Assembly: GCF_013391635.1 (NCBI RefSeq)
Contig: NZ_JACAWU010000002.1
Location: 62,001 to 126,000 of the forward strand
Source of the DNA: Natronomonas gomsonensis
GTDB taxonomy: Archaea; Halobacteriota; Halobacteria; Halobacteriales; Haloarculaceae
Reading direction: 5' to 3'
Length of the DNA: 64,000 nucleotides
The notes beneath the pieces are model-generated. The model saw only the letters and a program-made list of their open reading frames with translations. It was not told where the DNA came from and made no database searches. Shown here piece by piece: positions 7,294 to 16,478 of this stretch (its first letter is position 1; every line of letters starts with the position of its first letter). Both the position numbers and the translations under genes were made by a program.

Positions 7294-8061
7294 TCAGGTC
7301 AACTCCACGTCGATGCGGACCCGTGAGACCGCCAGCGAGTCGACAGTGAACCCATAACAGACGACTCGGTCGGTCGTCGCGTCGACGTTGGTCGTCTCAC
7401 AGTAGTCGCTCGAAGTACCCGTTGTGGCCTCGATTTCCCGCTCGAAGTACGACTCCCACACCGGCGCCCGCTCGGGATTGGTCCGCATCCGTATCGTCAC
7501 GTTCGTCGCGGGGCTTTGAGTGGTTAACAGCCGGCTGCTCTGTTTTTCGCCCCGAACGAGCGTCGTCGTCGACCCACCAACTCCTTGACCGCTCCCCCGT
7601 GCCGAAATGTATCGAACGACGGTTCGGTTGTCGGCAAAGAGGAAATCCGGCTCACGAATCATCACCGCGTTCCCGTCGTCGACTCGTATCACGGCACCCA
7701 ACTCGTAGACGATTTGGCTGCCAGTCCCCGAATCGTACCGAATCGCGACTGGGTTCGCCCCCGCAGCGGTGTCGATTCCCGACGCGTTAATCGTGGTCAG
7801 TCGGTTCGATGTCGTCGACAGCGAGGCCTCCGAGAGCTTGATTTCGGTCGCCCGGTTCGGCGCGTCACCGCTGGCGAGCTGTTCGAAGTTGTTCGCCATC
7901 ACGTCGAAGGCCCGCTCGGCGTTGTTGACGCGCTCGGCGTCACGCGTGGCGTCCAACCCACCGAACCCGCCGGCGTAGACGATGGTAACCGTCCCGATGA
8001 CGAGCGTGAACACGAGGACGAACCCGACGACCTCGCTGACCGCCCGCTCGTCGCTACTCAT
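7294..8061 (-). CDS. Pilin-like protein (DUF7289-like)
   Basis: This 255-residue protein starts MSSDERAVSEVVGFVLVFTL. The DERAVSE motif before a hydrophobic helix (about residues 10-30) is close to the archaeal pilin N-terminal domain cleaved by prepilin peptidase. The rest is an extracellular beta-rich domain with two Cys near the C-terminus. It is the last gene of the PilB/PilC operon and overlaps the previous gene by 8 bases. Its N-terminus resembles that of the convergent 5798-7288 protein, so the two may be paralogues. Confidence 0.8.
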   Translation of the reverse strand: MSSDERAVSEVVGFVLVFTLVIGTVTIVYAGGFGGLDATRDAERVNNAERAFDVMANNFEQLASGDAPNRATEIKLSEASLSTTSNRLTTINASGIDTAAGANPVAIRYDSGTGSQIVYELGAVIRVDDGNAVMIREPDFLFADNRTVVRYISARGSGQGVGGSTTTLVRGEKQSSRLLTTQSPATNVTIRMRTNPERAPVWESYFEREIEATTGTSSDYCETTNVDATTDRVVCYGFTVDSLAVSRVRIDVELT

Positions 8062-8512
8062 TCGACACCTCCAGTTCATCGTCGGCCGAGTCGTAGCTGA
8101 CGACCACCTCGCCACCCCCGACGCCGTTCGTCGCGAGGTCGGTCATCGAGGCGATGCCGACCGTGACCGTGACGTCCGGTCTGGCCGTCGACAGTTCGAG
8201 GTAGTACTCGGTTGGCCCACTGCCGTCGTCCTTGACGGTTATCGTGTACGACGATCCGACGATTCTGTCCGGAAGGTCACGTCGAATGGCAACGTCTTCG
8301 GCGCCGTTCGTTCGTGCGAGTCGGTCGGCGGCCGAGATGTCCGCCGACAGCTGTTGTCCGATTACCTGCAGCTGGTTTTCCGTCGTCTGTTGGCGCTGGT
8401 CGTCGACGTAGCCGGTCGCGGCGACCAACAGCCCGACGATGAGAATCGTCGTGATGCCGAGCGTCAACACGTAGCTGAACACCGGCGACACCGCACGGTC
8501 CCCCCCGGTCAT
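8054..8512 (-). CDS. Pilin-like protein (DUF7266-like)
   Basis: This 152-residue protein starts MTGGDRAVSPVFSYVLTLGI. The RAVSP motif and following hydrophobic helix are the hallmark of archaeal type IV pilin-like proteins. The remainder is a small beta-rich extracellular domain. The ATG overlaps the stop codon of the upstream gene (ATGA), which decides this start over one five codons earlier and suggests translational coupling. Confidence 0.8.
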   Translation of the reverse strand: MTGGDRAVSPVFSYVLTLGITTILIVGLLVAATGYVDDQRQQTTENQLQVIGQQLSADISAADRLARTNGAEDVAIRRDLPDRIVGSSYTITVKDDGSGPTEYYLELSTARPDVTVTVGIASMTDLATNGVGGGEVVVSYDSADDELEVSNE

Positions 8513-9576
8513 TTTACCACGCTCCATTCAGCCTCGATTTCGTCGCTCCCGTGGACGACGCCGTCACTTCGGAACTCGGCGTCGACGGTCACCGCGTGGA
8601 TGATGCTGCGCGCGCGCGGATTCGTAGCCGTACCCGGCCCGTAGTAGGGCGTCCGGTCGGCGCGCGTGTCGACGACGAGTTCGTAGGTTCCTCGCGCACG
8701 GTCAGTCTCTCCCAACAGTCCAAGTCCGGTCGCGCTCGTCCGAGCGTTCCGGTAGTGGATGTGGTGGTCCGTACCGACGACGCTCGTGTTGTAGAAGCCG
8801 AGTTCGGGACAGTTGGTGGCGTCGGTGCCGAATCGCGGCTCACGGAAATCGATGGTCGCACTCGACCCGGTCGCACCCGCGACACAGGAGTCAGAGACGA
8901 GCGCGCTCAGGTTCGACAGGGCACCGATGTCGTCGCCGGGGTCGACGACGTAGAGGTACACTTCACCGGCAGTGCCGTCCCGGAACATGTACACCTCCCA
9001 CGTTCCGCTGGGCGTCTCGACTGAGACGTGAAACGCGTTGTCGCTGACGGCAGCGAGGGGGTCGGAAAGCGTATCGAAGTCGGTGATATTGAGTAGACTC
9101 GCCCGGTCGATATCGAGGACGAACGGGCCGGCCTCGGTAGTGTCTTCGACGAGCGTCCAGTTCGCATCGCCGGCGAGGCTCCCACCCGCCGTGAGGTTCC
9201 GGGAGGCGTTCGTCTGCCGAATCTGTGTCCCCTCCGTCGTCGAGTTCAGTTCGGTCGACACGAGTCGACCCGTCCGGAGTTTCTCGGCGCGCTGTGAGTC
9301 GGCCCACAGCGTCAAGCCATCGACGAAGGCGTCGCGCACCACACCGTAGTCGTCGGTCGTCGCGTTTCGGTTCGCCGTGTCGATAAGCGATTGAACGTCT
9401 CCCTCGGTGACGTGACGCTGTTCGAGCGCCTCCCGCGGTTCGTCACTGGACTCCCGCGTCGAGAGGTTCTCGGTGTAGATGGCTCCGTTGACCACGAGCG
9501 CGAGTCCGATGAGGATGACGGCGATGAGGAGTCCGGTGACCAAGATGAGTTGGCCTCGCTGCCCTACATCCGCCAT
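8509..9576 (-). CDS. Pilus-operon membrane-anchored protein (DUF7261-like)
   Basis: This 355-residue protein starts MADVGQRGQLILVTGLLIAV. A single N-terminal hydrophobic helix (about residues 9-31) follows RGQ, as in pseudopilins. The large extracellular part has two Cys (SCVAG and NCPEL) that could form a disulfide. It sits in the middle of the PilB/PilC operon and overlaps the preceding gene by 13 bases and the next by 4. It is probably the largest accessory subunit of the filament. Confidence 0.78.
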   Translation of the reverse strand: MADVGQRGQLILVTGLLIAVILIGLALVVNGAIYTENLSTRESSDEPREALEQRHVTEGDVQSLIDTANRNATTDDYGVVRDAFVDGLTLWADSQRAEKLRTGRLVSTELNSTTEGTQIRQTNASRNLTAGGSLAGDANWTLVEDTTEAGPFVLDIDRASLLNITDFDTLSDPLAAVSDNAFHVSVETPSGTWEVYMFRDGTAGEVYLYVVDPGDDIGALSNLSALVSDSCVAGATGSSATIDFREPRFGTDATNCPELGFYNTSVVGTDHHIHYRNARTSATGLGLLGETDRARGTYELVVDTRADRTPYYGPGTATNPRARSIIHAVTVDAEFRSDGVVHGSDEIEAEWSVVK

Positions 9577-10145
9577 ACGACCACCTCGACGCGGACGACG
9601 TTGTACACCGACCCGCTGTTTCCGGTGTCCTCGGGGATGAAATCGCTGTAGTTTCCGGCGTTCTTGACGGTAGTTGACTCGTGGCCGGGCGCGGTCAGGT
9701 TGTCGTCGTCGAACAGGACCACCGTCCGACTCGCGCTGACCGCGTTGTCGCTCGGTTCTCCACGGTACACCATCGGGACCGCATCGTTCCCGTCGCCCGG
9801 ATACAGGAGGACGTTCACCGCGAGCCCCCGGCCACCGAACGACCGGTCGGTGATGTTGCCGAACTCGTTGGGAGGTTCGCCGTTGGTGTAGTAGATTCGC
9901 CGCTCGGCCTCGTCGAATTCGGCGGCGGTTTCGTTCCAGTACAGGACAGCGTCCTTCAGCACGCCTGCTTCCTCCGCGGCAGTGAGCACGCCCGCCGCGG
10001 AGGCGCGCTGTTGGTTCTCGATGTGTTGATTCGAGGTACTCGCCGACAGCGGCGTCACCGCCGTCACCTGCAGGGCGAACACGAGACTCGTCACTATCAA
10101 CACGGCGGCGATGACCGACTCCAAGGTGTAGGCTTGCCCACGCAT
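9564..10145 (-). CDS. Pilin-like protein (DUF7288-like)
   Basis: This 193-residue protein starts MRGQAYTLESVIAAVLIVTS. It has the pseudopilin-like pattern of a short basic start, Glu within the hydrophobic segment (the Glu5-like residue of type IV pilins), and a helix to about residue 28. The rest is extracellular. It lies one base after the previous gene of the operon. Confidence 0.78.
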   Translation of the reverse strand: MRGQAYTLESVIAAVLIVTSLVFALQVTAVTPLSASTSNQHIENQQRASAAGVLTAAEEAGVLKDAVLYWNETAAEFDEAERRIYYTNGEPPNEFGNITDRSFGGRGLAVNVLLYPGDGNDAVPMVYRGEPSDNAVSASRTVVLFDDDNLTAPGHESTTVKNAGNYSDFIPEDTGNSGSVYNVVRVEVVVWRM

Positions 10146-10146
10146 G

Positions 10147-10737
10147 TTACCACACGCTCACCCGGAGCGTTACGTCACACGACTGTACGTCGGCGCCGAA
10201 CGAACAGCCCGGGACAGTCATCACGCGGCGGGCGACGGTAATCGAGTCCGTGTCGGGTGGTTCCTCGCCGATTTGATACTTGCTGTCGGATTCGCAGGTA
10301 CCGGACTCTTCGTGGATGATGTCACCGTTGGAGTCGACACACACCACCCGATAACGGTCGCTGCCGGTCTTCTCGGGGTCGACGTGTAGCAACTCGATTC
10401 GGAGGTCGAGCCGGTCGCTGAGCCCCACCCGTTCGTTGAGGCCCGTCCCGTTGTACCCACAGCCGGCGGGAATGTCGGTGTAGTCCTGTTGCCCCTCGTC
10501 GAAGAACACCGTCGCACAGGTCTGGTTGACGACGAACGGTTCATCCGGGTTCCCCAACGCCCCCTCCGAGAGGTGACTCGCGACCCGGTCGGAGGCGACG
10601 CTTTGGTCCTGGTCGCCGTCGACGAACGGCGCTGTCAGCGAGGGGATGAACGTGAACACGAACGACACCGCGAGCAGGAAGATTCCCATCGCGATGGCGA
10701 AATCGAGCGTCGTCTGTGCGCGGGTTCGTGATGCCAT
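10147..10737 (-). CDS. Pilin-like protein (DUF7287-like)
   Basis: This 196-residue protein starts MASRTRAQTTLDFAIAMGIF, with RAQTTLDF before a hydrophobic helix (about residues 10-32), the class seen in archaeal pilus and arl operons. The extracellular part contains six Cys residues, some of which may form disulfides. It is the first gene after PilC, separated by 4 bases. Confidence 0.78.
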   Translation of the reverse strand: MASRTRAQTTLDFAIAMGIFLLAVSFVFTFIPSLTAPFVDGDQDQSVASDRVASHLSEGALGNPDEPFVVNQTCATVFFDEGQQDYTDIPAGCGYNGTGLNERVGLSDRLDLRIELLHVDPEKTGSDRYRVVCVDSNGDIIHEESGTCESDSKYQIGEEPPDTDSITVARRVMTVPGCSFGADVQSCDVTLRVSVW

Positions 10738-10741
10738 TCTA

Positions 10742-12763
10742 TTACACCATCATGAACACGATGAGCGCGAGCGTCGGCAACACGACGACGTACTTCAGTC
10801 CCGCCATGAGGCTCACGTCGCGGATGTAGCCGGCGATGAATCCCGAGATGATACCCTGCAGTGTGACCGCATGGAAGAACAACATGGTCAGCATCTCGAT
10901 GTCGAGGCCGCCGCCGAACTGTCCACCCCCGCCGCCTCCGCCGCTTTCGGCCTCGGAGGCCTGCTGGGTCAGTCCCGCCATCGTATCGAGGAACTCGACT
11001 TTCAGCAGGGCCATCACACCGAGCAGCGTGACGTAGGTCATGATGATGATGACCATCTGCATTCGCGTCTGCGACTTGCGGTTGCGCTCGATGTCGTCTT
11101 GGTTCTCGGAGGCCTGTGCGGCCGTCGAAAGCACCTGCGTAATCTGACTTGATGCCTCCTGAGCCTTCGAGATGAGCTTCACGGTCCGAGCCATCCGCGG
11201 GATGTGGTACTTGTTGTTGAACTCCCGGAGGGCCGTCTTGAGACTCGTCCCGTAGTTCACCTTCGCGTGCATCGTTCGGAACTCCTCGGCGAGCCGCCCC
11301 GAGGAGGTGTCGGCGACGATCTTCAGCGACTCCAGCAGCGTCATCCCGGTGTCGTTCGCGCTCGATAGCTTCCGGAGGTTATCCGAGAGGTTCTTCGTAA
11401 TCGAGTTCCGGGAACGGACGTTCCACTCGTGGAAGATCGTCAGCGGAATGAAGTTGACGTACAGCGGGAGATATATCAGGAAGAACGTCCCCCTGACGGG
11501 CGAACTCACGAGTCCATCGGACGTCGTCGGTGCGAAGCCCGCCATGATGCTAAAGGCGAGCAGCACCAAGGACGCGGGGAACGTAATCGCAAGCACTGCA
11601 AGCGGGTAATCCCGGAAGAACAGGTGGGGCTGTTTCAGCAGGTTCAGCGTGACGTAGGTCCCCTCCTTGGATTTGATTCGGTCGAAGATGCCGTAGCGGC
11701 CGGCGTAGCTCTCGGCGATACCGAGGTCGAACATCTTCTCGGATTCGTCGACGATTTCGCCGTCCTCGACCGAGAGGTAGCCGTCGCCGACCTCGTCTTG
11801 GACAACCGTCGAGACGAGAACGAGAAAGCCCACGCCGATGAGCGGAATCAGCCCGTAGACGGTGCCGTACAGCAGCATATCCTGAGCCTCCCCGAGCATC
11901 GACATGATGACGAGGATGATGATGAGGAGCAGGGGGAACAACGACAGCGTCATGTACATCTCGCCGAAGAGTTCCAGCGTCTCCAGAACCATCTGCTGTT
12001 CCTGCTTGGAGGTCCGCATGTGCTTTTCTTTCTGGTCTTCGAGGAACTTCTCCATGTCACCGCCCGAATTGATGATAGAGAGCATGTCCGTCAGGAACTG
12101 GCTCAACTCGTCCGAGGGCGTCTGTAGCGCCTGGTTCCTGACTGCCGTCCGGTAGTCGGTGTCGAAGTACTCCGTCTCGAGGACGATGGACTGGAACTCC
12201 TTTGCCACCTCGCCGTAGGTGTCGTCGGCTTTCGCCATCGCCTGGAGGATTTCGAGTTGGTTGAGGCCGCCGACCGACAGTGCGTACATGAACGACACCG
12301 AATCGGACAGCAGGACGTTGATTTCGCGTTTCCGGGCGTCGGAGTCGAGGTACGGTTTGGCGACCATCCCGCCGAAGGCCGACCCGAACCCGATGGAGCC
12401 GAAGAACAGCCCCGAGATGATGACGATGAACGGTATTTTCAGGGAGTTGACGATGGAGAGATACGGCTCGGGCATCGGCAACGCGAGGAAGGTGGGCGGC
12501 TCGGTGATGACGAACGTGACGAGTCCGTAGCCGAGCAGCGTCCCGACGACCCACAGCAGGAATCCGGTGATGACGCCCAACGCGAGCGACTTCGAGAGGT
12601 ATATTTCGACGGTTTCCGGGATACGTGCCTCTGCCAGTTTCGTCTCGAGGTTCGCGACGAAGTCGCTGTCGTCGTCGAACAGCCGCTGGTAGAGCGGGTA
12701 AAACAGGTCCGCGAGGATGTCCGTCCCGCCAGAGGAGGCCCCGCCCGCCGACTGGAGGCTCAT
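10742..12763 (-). CDS. pilC: PilC/TadC-type platform membrane protein of an archaeal type IV pilus
   Basis: This 673-residue multi-spanning membrane protein contains two type II secretion F (TadC/ArlJ-like) domains, at about residues 130-290 and 490-620. Each has a cytoplasmic helical region and is flanked by membrane segments. A Gly-rich run (GGGGGGGQFGGG) lies near residues 605-620. It forms the membrane platform on which the PilB ATPase acts to assemble pilin subunits. Its ATG overlaps the stop of pilB (ATGA), so the two are translationally coupled. The length is within the range of haloarchaeal PilC proteins. Confidence 0.9.
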   Translation of the reverse strand: MSLQSAGGASSGGTDILADLFYPLYQRLFDDDSDFVANLETKLAEARIPETVEIYLSKSLALGVITGFLLWVVGTLLGYGLVTFVITEPPTFLALPMPEPYLSIVNSLKIPFIVIISGLFFGSIGFGSAFGGMVAKPYLDSDARKREINVLLSDSVSFMYALSVGGLNQLEILQAMAKADDTYGEVAKEFQSIVLETEYFDTDYRTAVRNQALQTPSDELSQFLTDMLSIINSGGDMEKFLEDQKEKHMRTSKQEQQMVLETLELFGEMYMTLSLFPLLLIIILVIMSMLGEAQDMLLYGTVYGLIPLIGVGFLVLVSTVVQDEVGDGYLSVEDGEIVDESEKMFDLGIAESYAGRYGIFDRIKSKEGTYVTLNLLKQPHLFFRDYPLAVLAITFPASLVLLAFSIMAGFAPTTSDGLVSSPVRGTFFLIYLPLYVNFIPLTIFHEWNVRSRNSITKNLSDNLRKLSSANDTGMTLLESLKIVADTSSGRLAEEFRTMHAKVNYGTSLKTALREFNNKYHIPRMARTVKLISKAQEASSQITQVLSTAAQASENQDDIERNRKSQTRMQMVIIIMTYVTLLGVMALLKVEFLDTMAGLTQQASEAESGGGGGGGQFGGGLDIEMLTMLFFHAVTLQGIISGFIAGYIRDVSLMAGLKYVVVLPTLALIVFMMV

Positions 12764-15192
12764 CGGTCGGCTCCGTCCTCCTCCCCGCCGTCCGGCGCCG
12801 CCTCTCCGTCGCCGGTCGACTCCTCGGTCCCTCCGGCCGCGTCGAAGGAGAACCCGCCGGTGCTGAAGTCCTCGCCGTCGTCATCGTCGTCCGGCGGCTC
12901 GATGTCGTCCGCCTCCTCGATTTCGAGTACGCCGGCGATGCCCTCCTCGACTTCCTTGCCGCGGTAGCTATCCAGGAGGTCCGTCGCCTCGTCGAGAATC
13001 TCCTGACAGTGTTCGTGCATGTCCTCGCCGGCGGAGGGACGTGGCACCATCGCCTCCTTGTCGGGGTCGATGTCGATTTCGACCGACTCCATCTCCCGGA
13101 GGTCCTCCAGGGAGCGTTCGAGGTCGTCGTTGGCGATGATGGTGAGGATGCTCTCGGGGTCGTTGATGAACGCCTGCAGCGTCGCGGCGACCTGCGTGTA
13201 GGTGTTCAGTCCCTCGTCGATGAGGTACGCGAGGACGATTTTCCGCATGAAGATCTCCTCGTCGACTTCCTCGCGGGACCACCCGCGGTCGAACATGATT
13301 TCGTCCAGGGTGTTCGACTCGCCCATCTGGAGGAACTCGTCGCTTTCGGCCTGCCACTGGTAGACGTCCTGAACGTTGATTTCGTCGTTTTCGGGGTCGT
13401 AGTGGTTAATTTCGGTCAGCGACTTGTTCCGGCGGACCTTGTTGCCCTGCACCCGCGTCGAGGTCTGAATCGAGACGAGGTCCAGCGCCGTGAACATCGT
13501 CTTCGAGACGTTGATGGGGTCGGTGGTGAAGCGCTTGATGACCTCGCCGACGGAGTCGGCGTGGAACGTCGTCAGCGTGGTGTGACCGGTCGACATGACC
13601 TGGAACAGCGTCCGACCCTCCTCGCCCCGAATCTCACCCATGACGATGTACTCGGGTCGCTGTCGGAGTGCGGCCTCCAGCAGGTCGAACTCGTCGACGT
13701 CGCCTTTGTCGCCGTCGGAGAAGGAGGGTCGGGTGACGCTCGCAATCCAGTTCCGCTGGGGGAGTTCGACCTCCCGGGTGTCCTCGATGGAGACGATTTT
13801 CGCCTTCGAGGGGATAAAAAGCGACACCGCGTTCAGCGAGGTGGTCTTCCCGGATGCAGTACCCCCGGCGAAGATGAGCGACTTGTGGTTCTCGATACAG
13901 AGCCACAGGAAGGCCATCTCCTCCAGCGAGAAGGTGTTCCAATTGATGAGGTCGACGGGCGTAAAGGGCACGTCCTTGAACTGCCGGATGGTGTAGTTCG
14001 TTCCGTGGTCGGACACCTCCCGGCCGAGGGTCAACTGCGAGCGTGACCCGTCCGGCAGCGTCGCGTCGACCTGCGGGCTTCGCTTCGAAATCCCCTTCCC
14101 GGAGCGTTGGGCCATCTTCACGACGAAGTCGTCGAGTTCCTCCTCGCCGTGGTAGATGTTCGAGATAATCTGCTCGTAGTCTGAGTGATACACGAAGACA
14201 GGGGAGTTGTAGCCGTCACAGGAGATGTCCTCGATGTTGATGTCGTGTTTGATGCCGTCGATGCGCTCGAAGCCGATGAAGTCCCGCTTCAGGAGGTACA
14301 GTAGCTTCTCGATTTGGTACTCCGTCAGGGTGCTTGCGTCCTCCTCGATGATGGCGGGTTCCGGTCGGGCCTCGACGCCCTGCAGTTGTGTCGCCTCCGA
14401 GTCCCGCTCGCGCTCTTCGTCGTCGAGTCCGAGTATTCCTTTGACGCTATCGACGAAGGATTCGTCGTCGGGGGCCGCACCATCGTCGTAGAGGTCGTAT
14501 CGGTCGAGGAGGGCGTGGGTCTCCCGTTCGATGACGCTGGCGCGGGCGTCTTCGTCGCCCTCGACGACGACGTCGTCGCTGGAGTACTTGATTGCGGTTT
14601 TCAGTTTCCCGGAGAGGAACTCCCGGAGGTCGGACTCGATGGGGGTGAGATGCGGCTCGATGACGTAGTACTTCTTTTCGTTTTCCTTCTCGGAGTGGAA
14701 GATGATGACGAAGGCGTACGGTTTGTTCACCCAGTAGCGGTCGACCTCCCGGAAGTGGTGTTTCTTCTCCTGTGGGACGGCCTTCTCGAGGTCGTAGCGG
14801 TTGACGACGGTGGTGTTACCGTCGGCGTCGGCGAAGAAGGCGTCCTCGTCGAGTTCGGGGTTGACGCGGACGGTCCGCTCGTTTGCGATGTCGGTGAGTT
14901 GGGTGGAACCGAGGCCGGCAGCGCCGACGATTTCGCTCGTGTCCTCGGGGTCGAAGCCGAGGTACTCCGAGGGGTCGAACTCCTCGTCGGCGGGGGCGTT
15001 GCCCTGCTCGTCGTAAAAATACTCCTCCTTGAAATCCTCCCAGTCGTACTCACCGACGACTGCGGGGTCGGATTCTTCGGGTTCGGACGCCGAATCGGCC
15101 TCCGCCTCCAACTCCGCCGACTCCGCGTCGGTGGCGTCGACGGCCGGTCCCCCGGTACCGGCCTCTCCGCCGTCAGCGTCATCGATAGCCAT
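12760..15192 (-). CDS. pilB: PilB-type assembly ATPase of an archaeal type IV pilus
   Basis: This 810-residue cytoplasmic ATPase belongs to the type II/IV secretion (GspE/ArlI) family. The first 150 residues are strongly acidic. The Walker A motif GGTASGKT is at about residues 443-450, and a Walker B-like EYIVMGEIRGEE is at about 514-524. It should drive assembly of the pilin-like proteins encoded downstream. I chose the ATG ending at 15192 (MAIDDADGG); a GTG two codons earlier is also open. A TATA-like CTTTTTCAAAG is centred 27 bases upstream. It is the first gene of the seven-gene operon. Confidence 0.92.
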   Translation of the reverse strand: MAIDDADGGEAGTGGPAVDATDAESAELEAEADSASEPEESDPAVVGEYDWEDFKEEYFYDEQGNAPADEEFDPSEYLGFDPEDTSEIVGAAGLGSTQLTDIANERTVRVNPELDEDAFFADADGNTTVVNRYDLEKAVPQEKKHHFREVDRYWVNKPYAFVIIFHSEKENEKKYYVIEPHLTPIESDLREFLSGKLKTAIKYSSDDVVVEGDEDARASVIERETHALLDRYDLYDDGAAPDDESFVDSVKGILGLDDEERERDSEATQLQGVEARPEPAIIEEDASTLTEYQIEKLLYLLKRDFIGFERIDGIKHDINIEDISCDGYNSPVFVYHSDYEQIISNIYHGEEELDDFVVKMAQRSGKGISKRSPQVDATLPDGSRSQLTLGREVSDHGTNYTIRQFKDVPFTPVDLINWNTFSLEEMAFLWLCIENHKSLIFAGGTASGKTTSLNAVSLFIPSKAKIVSIEDTREVELPQRNWIASVTRPSFSDGDKGDVDEFDLLEAALRQRPEYIVMGEIRGEEGRTLFQVMSTGHTTLTTFHADSVGEVIKRFTTDPINVSKTMFTALDLVSIQTSTRVQGNKVRRNKSLTEINHYDPENDEINVQDVYQWQAESDEFLQMGESNTLDEIMFDRGWSREEVDEEIFMRKIVLAYLIDEGLNTYTQVAATLQAFINDPESILTIIANDDLERSLEDLREMESVEIDIDPDKEAMVPRPSAGEDMHEHCQEILDEATDLLDSYRGKEVEEGIAGVLEIEEADDIEPPDDDDDGEDFSTGGFSFDAAGGTEESTGDGEAAPDGGEEDGADR

Positions 15193-15213
15193 TACCACAC
15201 CCCTTTGCTGCCC

Positions 15214-15224
15214 CTTTGAAAAAG
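15214..15224 (-). promoter_or_regulatory. Promoter of the pilB operon
   Basis: The minus strand reads CTTTTTCAAAG, centred about 27 bases before the pilB ATG at 15192. It is the only clear promoter for the whole minus-strand pilus operon. Confidence 0.5.
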
Positions 15225-15335
15225 GTTTCCGGCCCCCTCAATGCCTGATTCGCGTGCGTGGGCGTGAACCCGCCGCGGCGGCCGGCCCAGAAGGTACGTT
15301 CGCCTTACTCGGCGGCTTCGGACGGTAGGAAGTCC

Positions 15336-16478
15336 CTACGAGACGAACCGCTCGAGTCGGTCCATCGCTTCTTTCAGTTCGTCGAGACCGGTCGCGTACG
15401 ACGCCCGGAGGTGTCCGTCGGCGCCCGCGCCGAAGGCGTTCCCCGGAACCATCGCGACCTGTTCGGCCTCCAGGAGTTCCTCGGCGAACTGTTCGGCGTC
15501 CTCGCCAGGGCACTCCGGGAAGACGTAGAACGCACCGGTCGCCTCGAAGCAGTCGATGCCCATCTCCTCGAACCGAGAGAGGACGAAGTTCCGACGACGG
15601 TTGTACTGGGCGCACATCTCCTCGACGTCTTCCCGGCAGTTCCGGAGTGCCTCGATGGCGGCGTACTGGGCGGTCGTCGGCGCCGATAGCATCGTGTACT
15701 GGTGGATGCGGTTCATCGCGGCGATGACCTCGCTCGGCCCCATCGCATAGCCCAGTCGGAGCCCGGTCATCGCGTAGGCCTTCGAGAACCCGTTGAACAC
15801 GACGGTTCGCTCGCGCATCCCGTCGAACTCCGCGATGGAGACGTGCTCGCCCTCGTAGGTGAGGTCGGCGTAGATTTCATCGGAGAGGACGGCCACGTCG
15901 TTCTCCCGGCAGAACTGCGCGATTTCGGCCAACTCCTCGCGGTTCATCGTCGCGCCGGTCGGGTTGTTCGGGAAGCAGTAGACGAGTAACTCTGCCTCGG
16001 CGGCGCCGGCCTCGTACAGTACCTCGGGGGTGAGTTTGAACTCGTCTTCGACGCGGGTCGGTACGTCGATTACCTCCCCGCCGGCGAAGGTGACGCCCGG
16101 TTTGTAGGAGACGTAACAGGGTTGGGCGACGGCGACGCTGTCGCCGGGGTTGACGAGCGCCCGGAACGCGATGTCCAGCGCCTCGCTGGCCCCCGCGGTG
16201 ACGAGGATTTCGTCGTCGGGGTCGTATTCGAGGTTCCAGCGGCGGGCGTCGCGGGCGATTTCCTCCCGGAGTTCCCGCATCCCGCGGTTTGCGGTGTAGG
16301 AGGTCTGGCCGCGTTCCAGCGAGGTGATGGCGGCTTCGCGGGCACCCCACGGCGCCGAGAAGTCGGGTTCGCCCACGCCCAGCGAGATGACGTCGTCCAT
16401 CTCCTCGGCGAGTTCGAAGAACCGGCGGATGCCGGAGGGCGGCACTTCGGCGACGCGGTCGGAGGGTCCCAGCGTCAT
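15336..16478 (-). CDS. Class I/II PLP-dependent aminotransferase
   Basis: This 380-residue protein belongs to fold-type I, the aspartate aminotransferase superfamily. Key residues visible are FPNNPTG (169-175), D200 and Y203 of the LSDEIYA segment, the Schiff-base lysine K233 in FNGFSKAYAMTG, and R241 in GLRLGY. A C-terminal RASYATG Arg could bind the substrate carboxylate. It probably transfers amino groups between an amino acid and 2-oxoglutarate, but the specificity is unknown. Its start overlaps the stop of the upstream Lrp gene (ATGA), so they form a coupled pair. Confidence 0.9.
   Translation of the reverse strand: MTLGPSDRVAEVPPSGIRRFFELAEEMDDVISLGVGEPDFSAPWGAREAAITSLERGQTSYTANRGMRELREEIARDARRWNLEYDPDDEILVTAGASEALDIAFRALVNPGDSVAVAQPCYVSYKPGVTFAGGEVIDVPTRVEDEFKLTPEVLYEAGAAEAELLVYCFPNNPTGATMNREELAEIAQFCRENDVAVLSDEIYADLTYEGEHVSIAEFDGMRERTVVFNGFSKAYAMTGLRLGYAMGPSEVIAAMNRIHQYTMLSAPTTAQYAAIEALRNCREDVEEMCAQYNRRRNFVLSRFEEMGIDCFEATGAFYVFPECPGEDAEQFAEELLEAEQVAMVPGNAFGAGADGHLRASYATGLDELKEAMDRLERFVS

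Noticed and set aside
12625-14046. A 473-residue plus-strand frame opposite pilB
   Set aside because: pilB has clear Walker motifs and operon context; the opposite frame is an artefact of codon bias.
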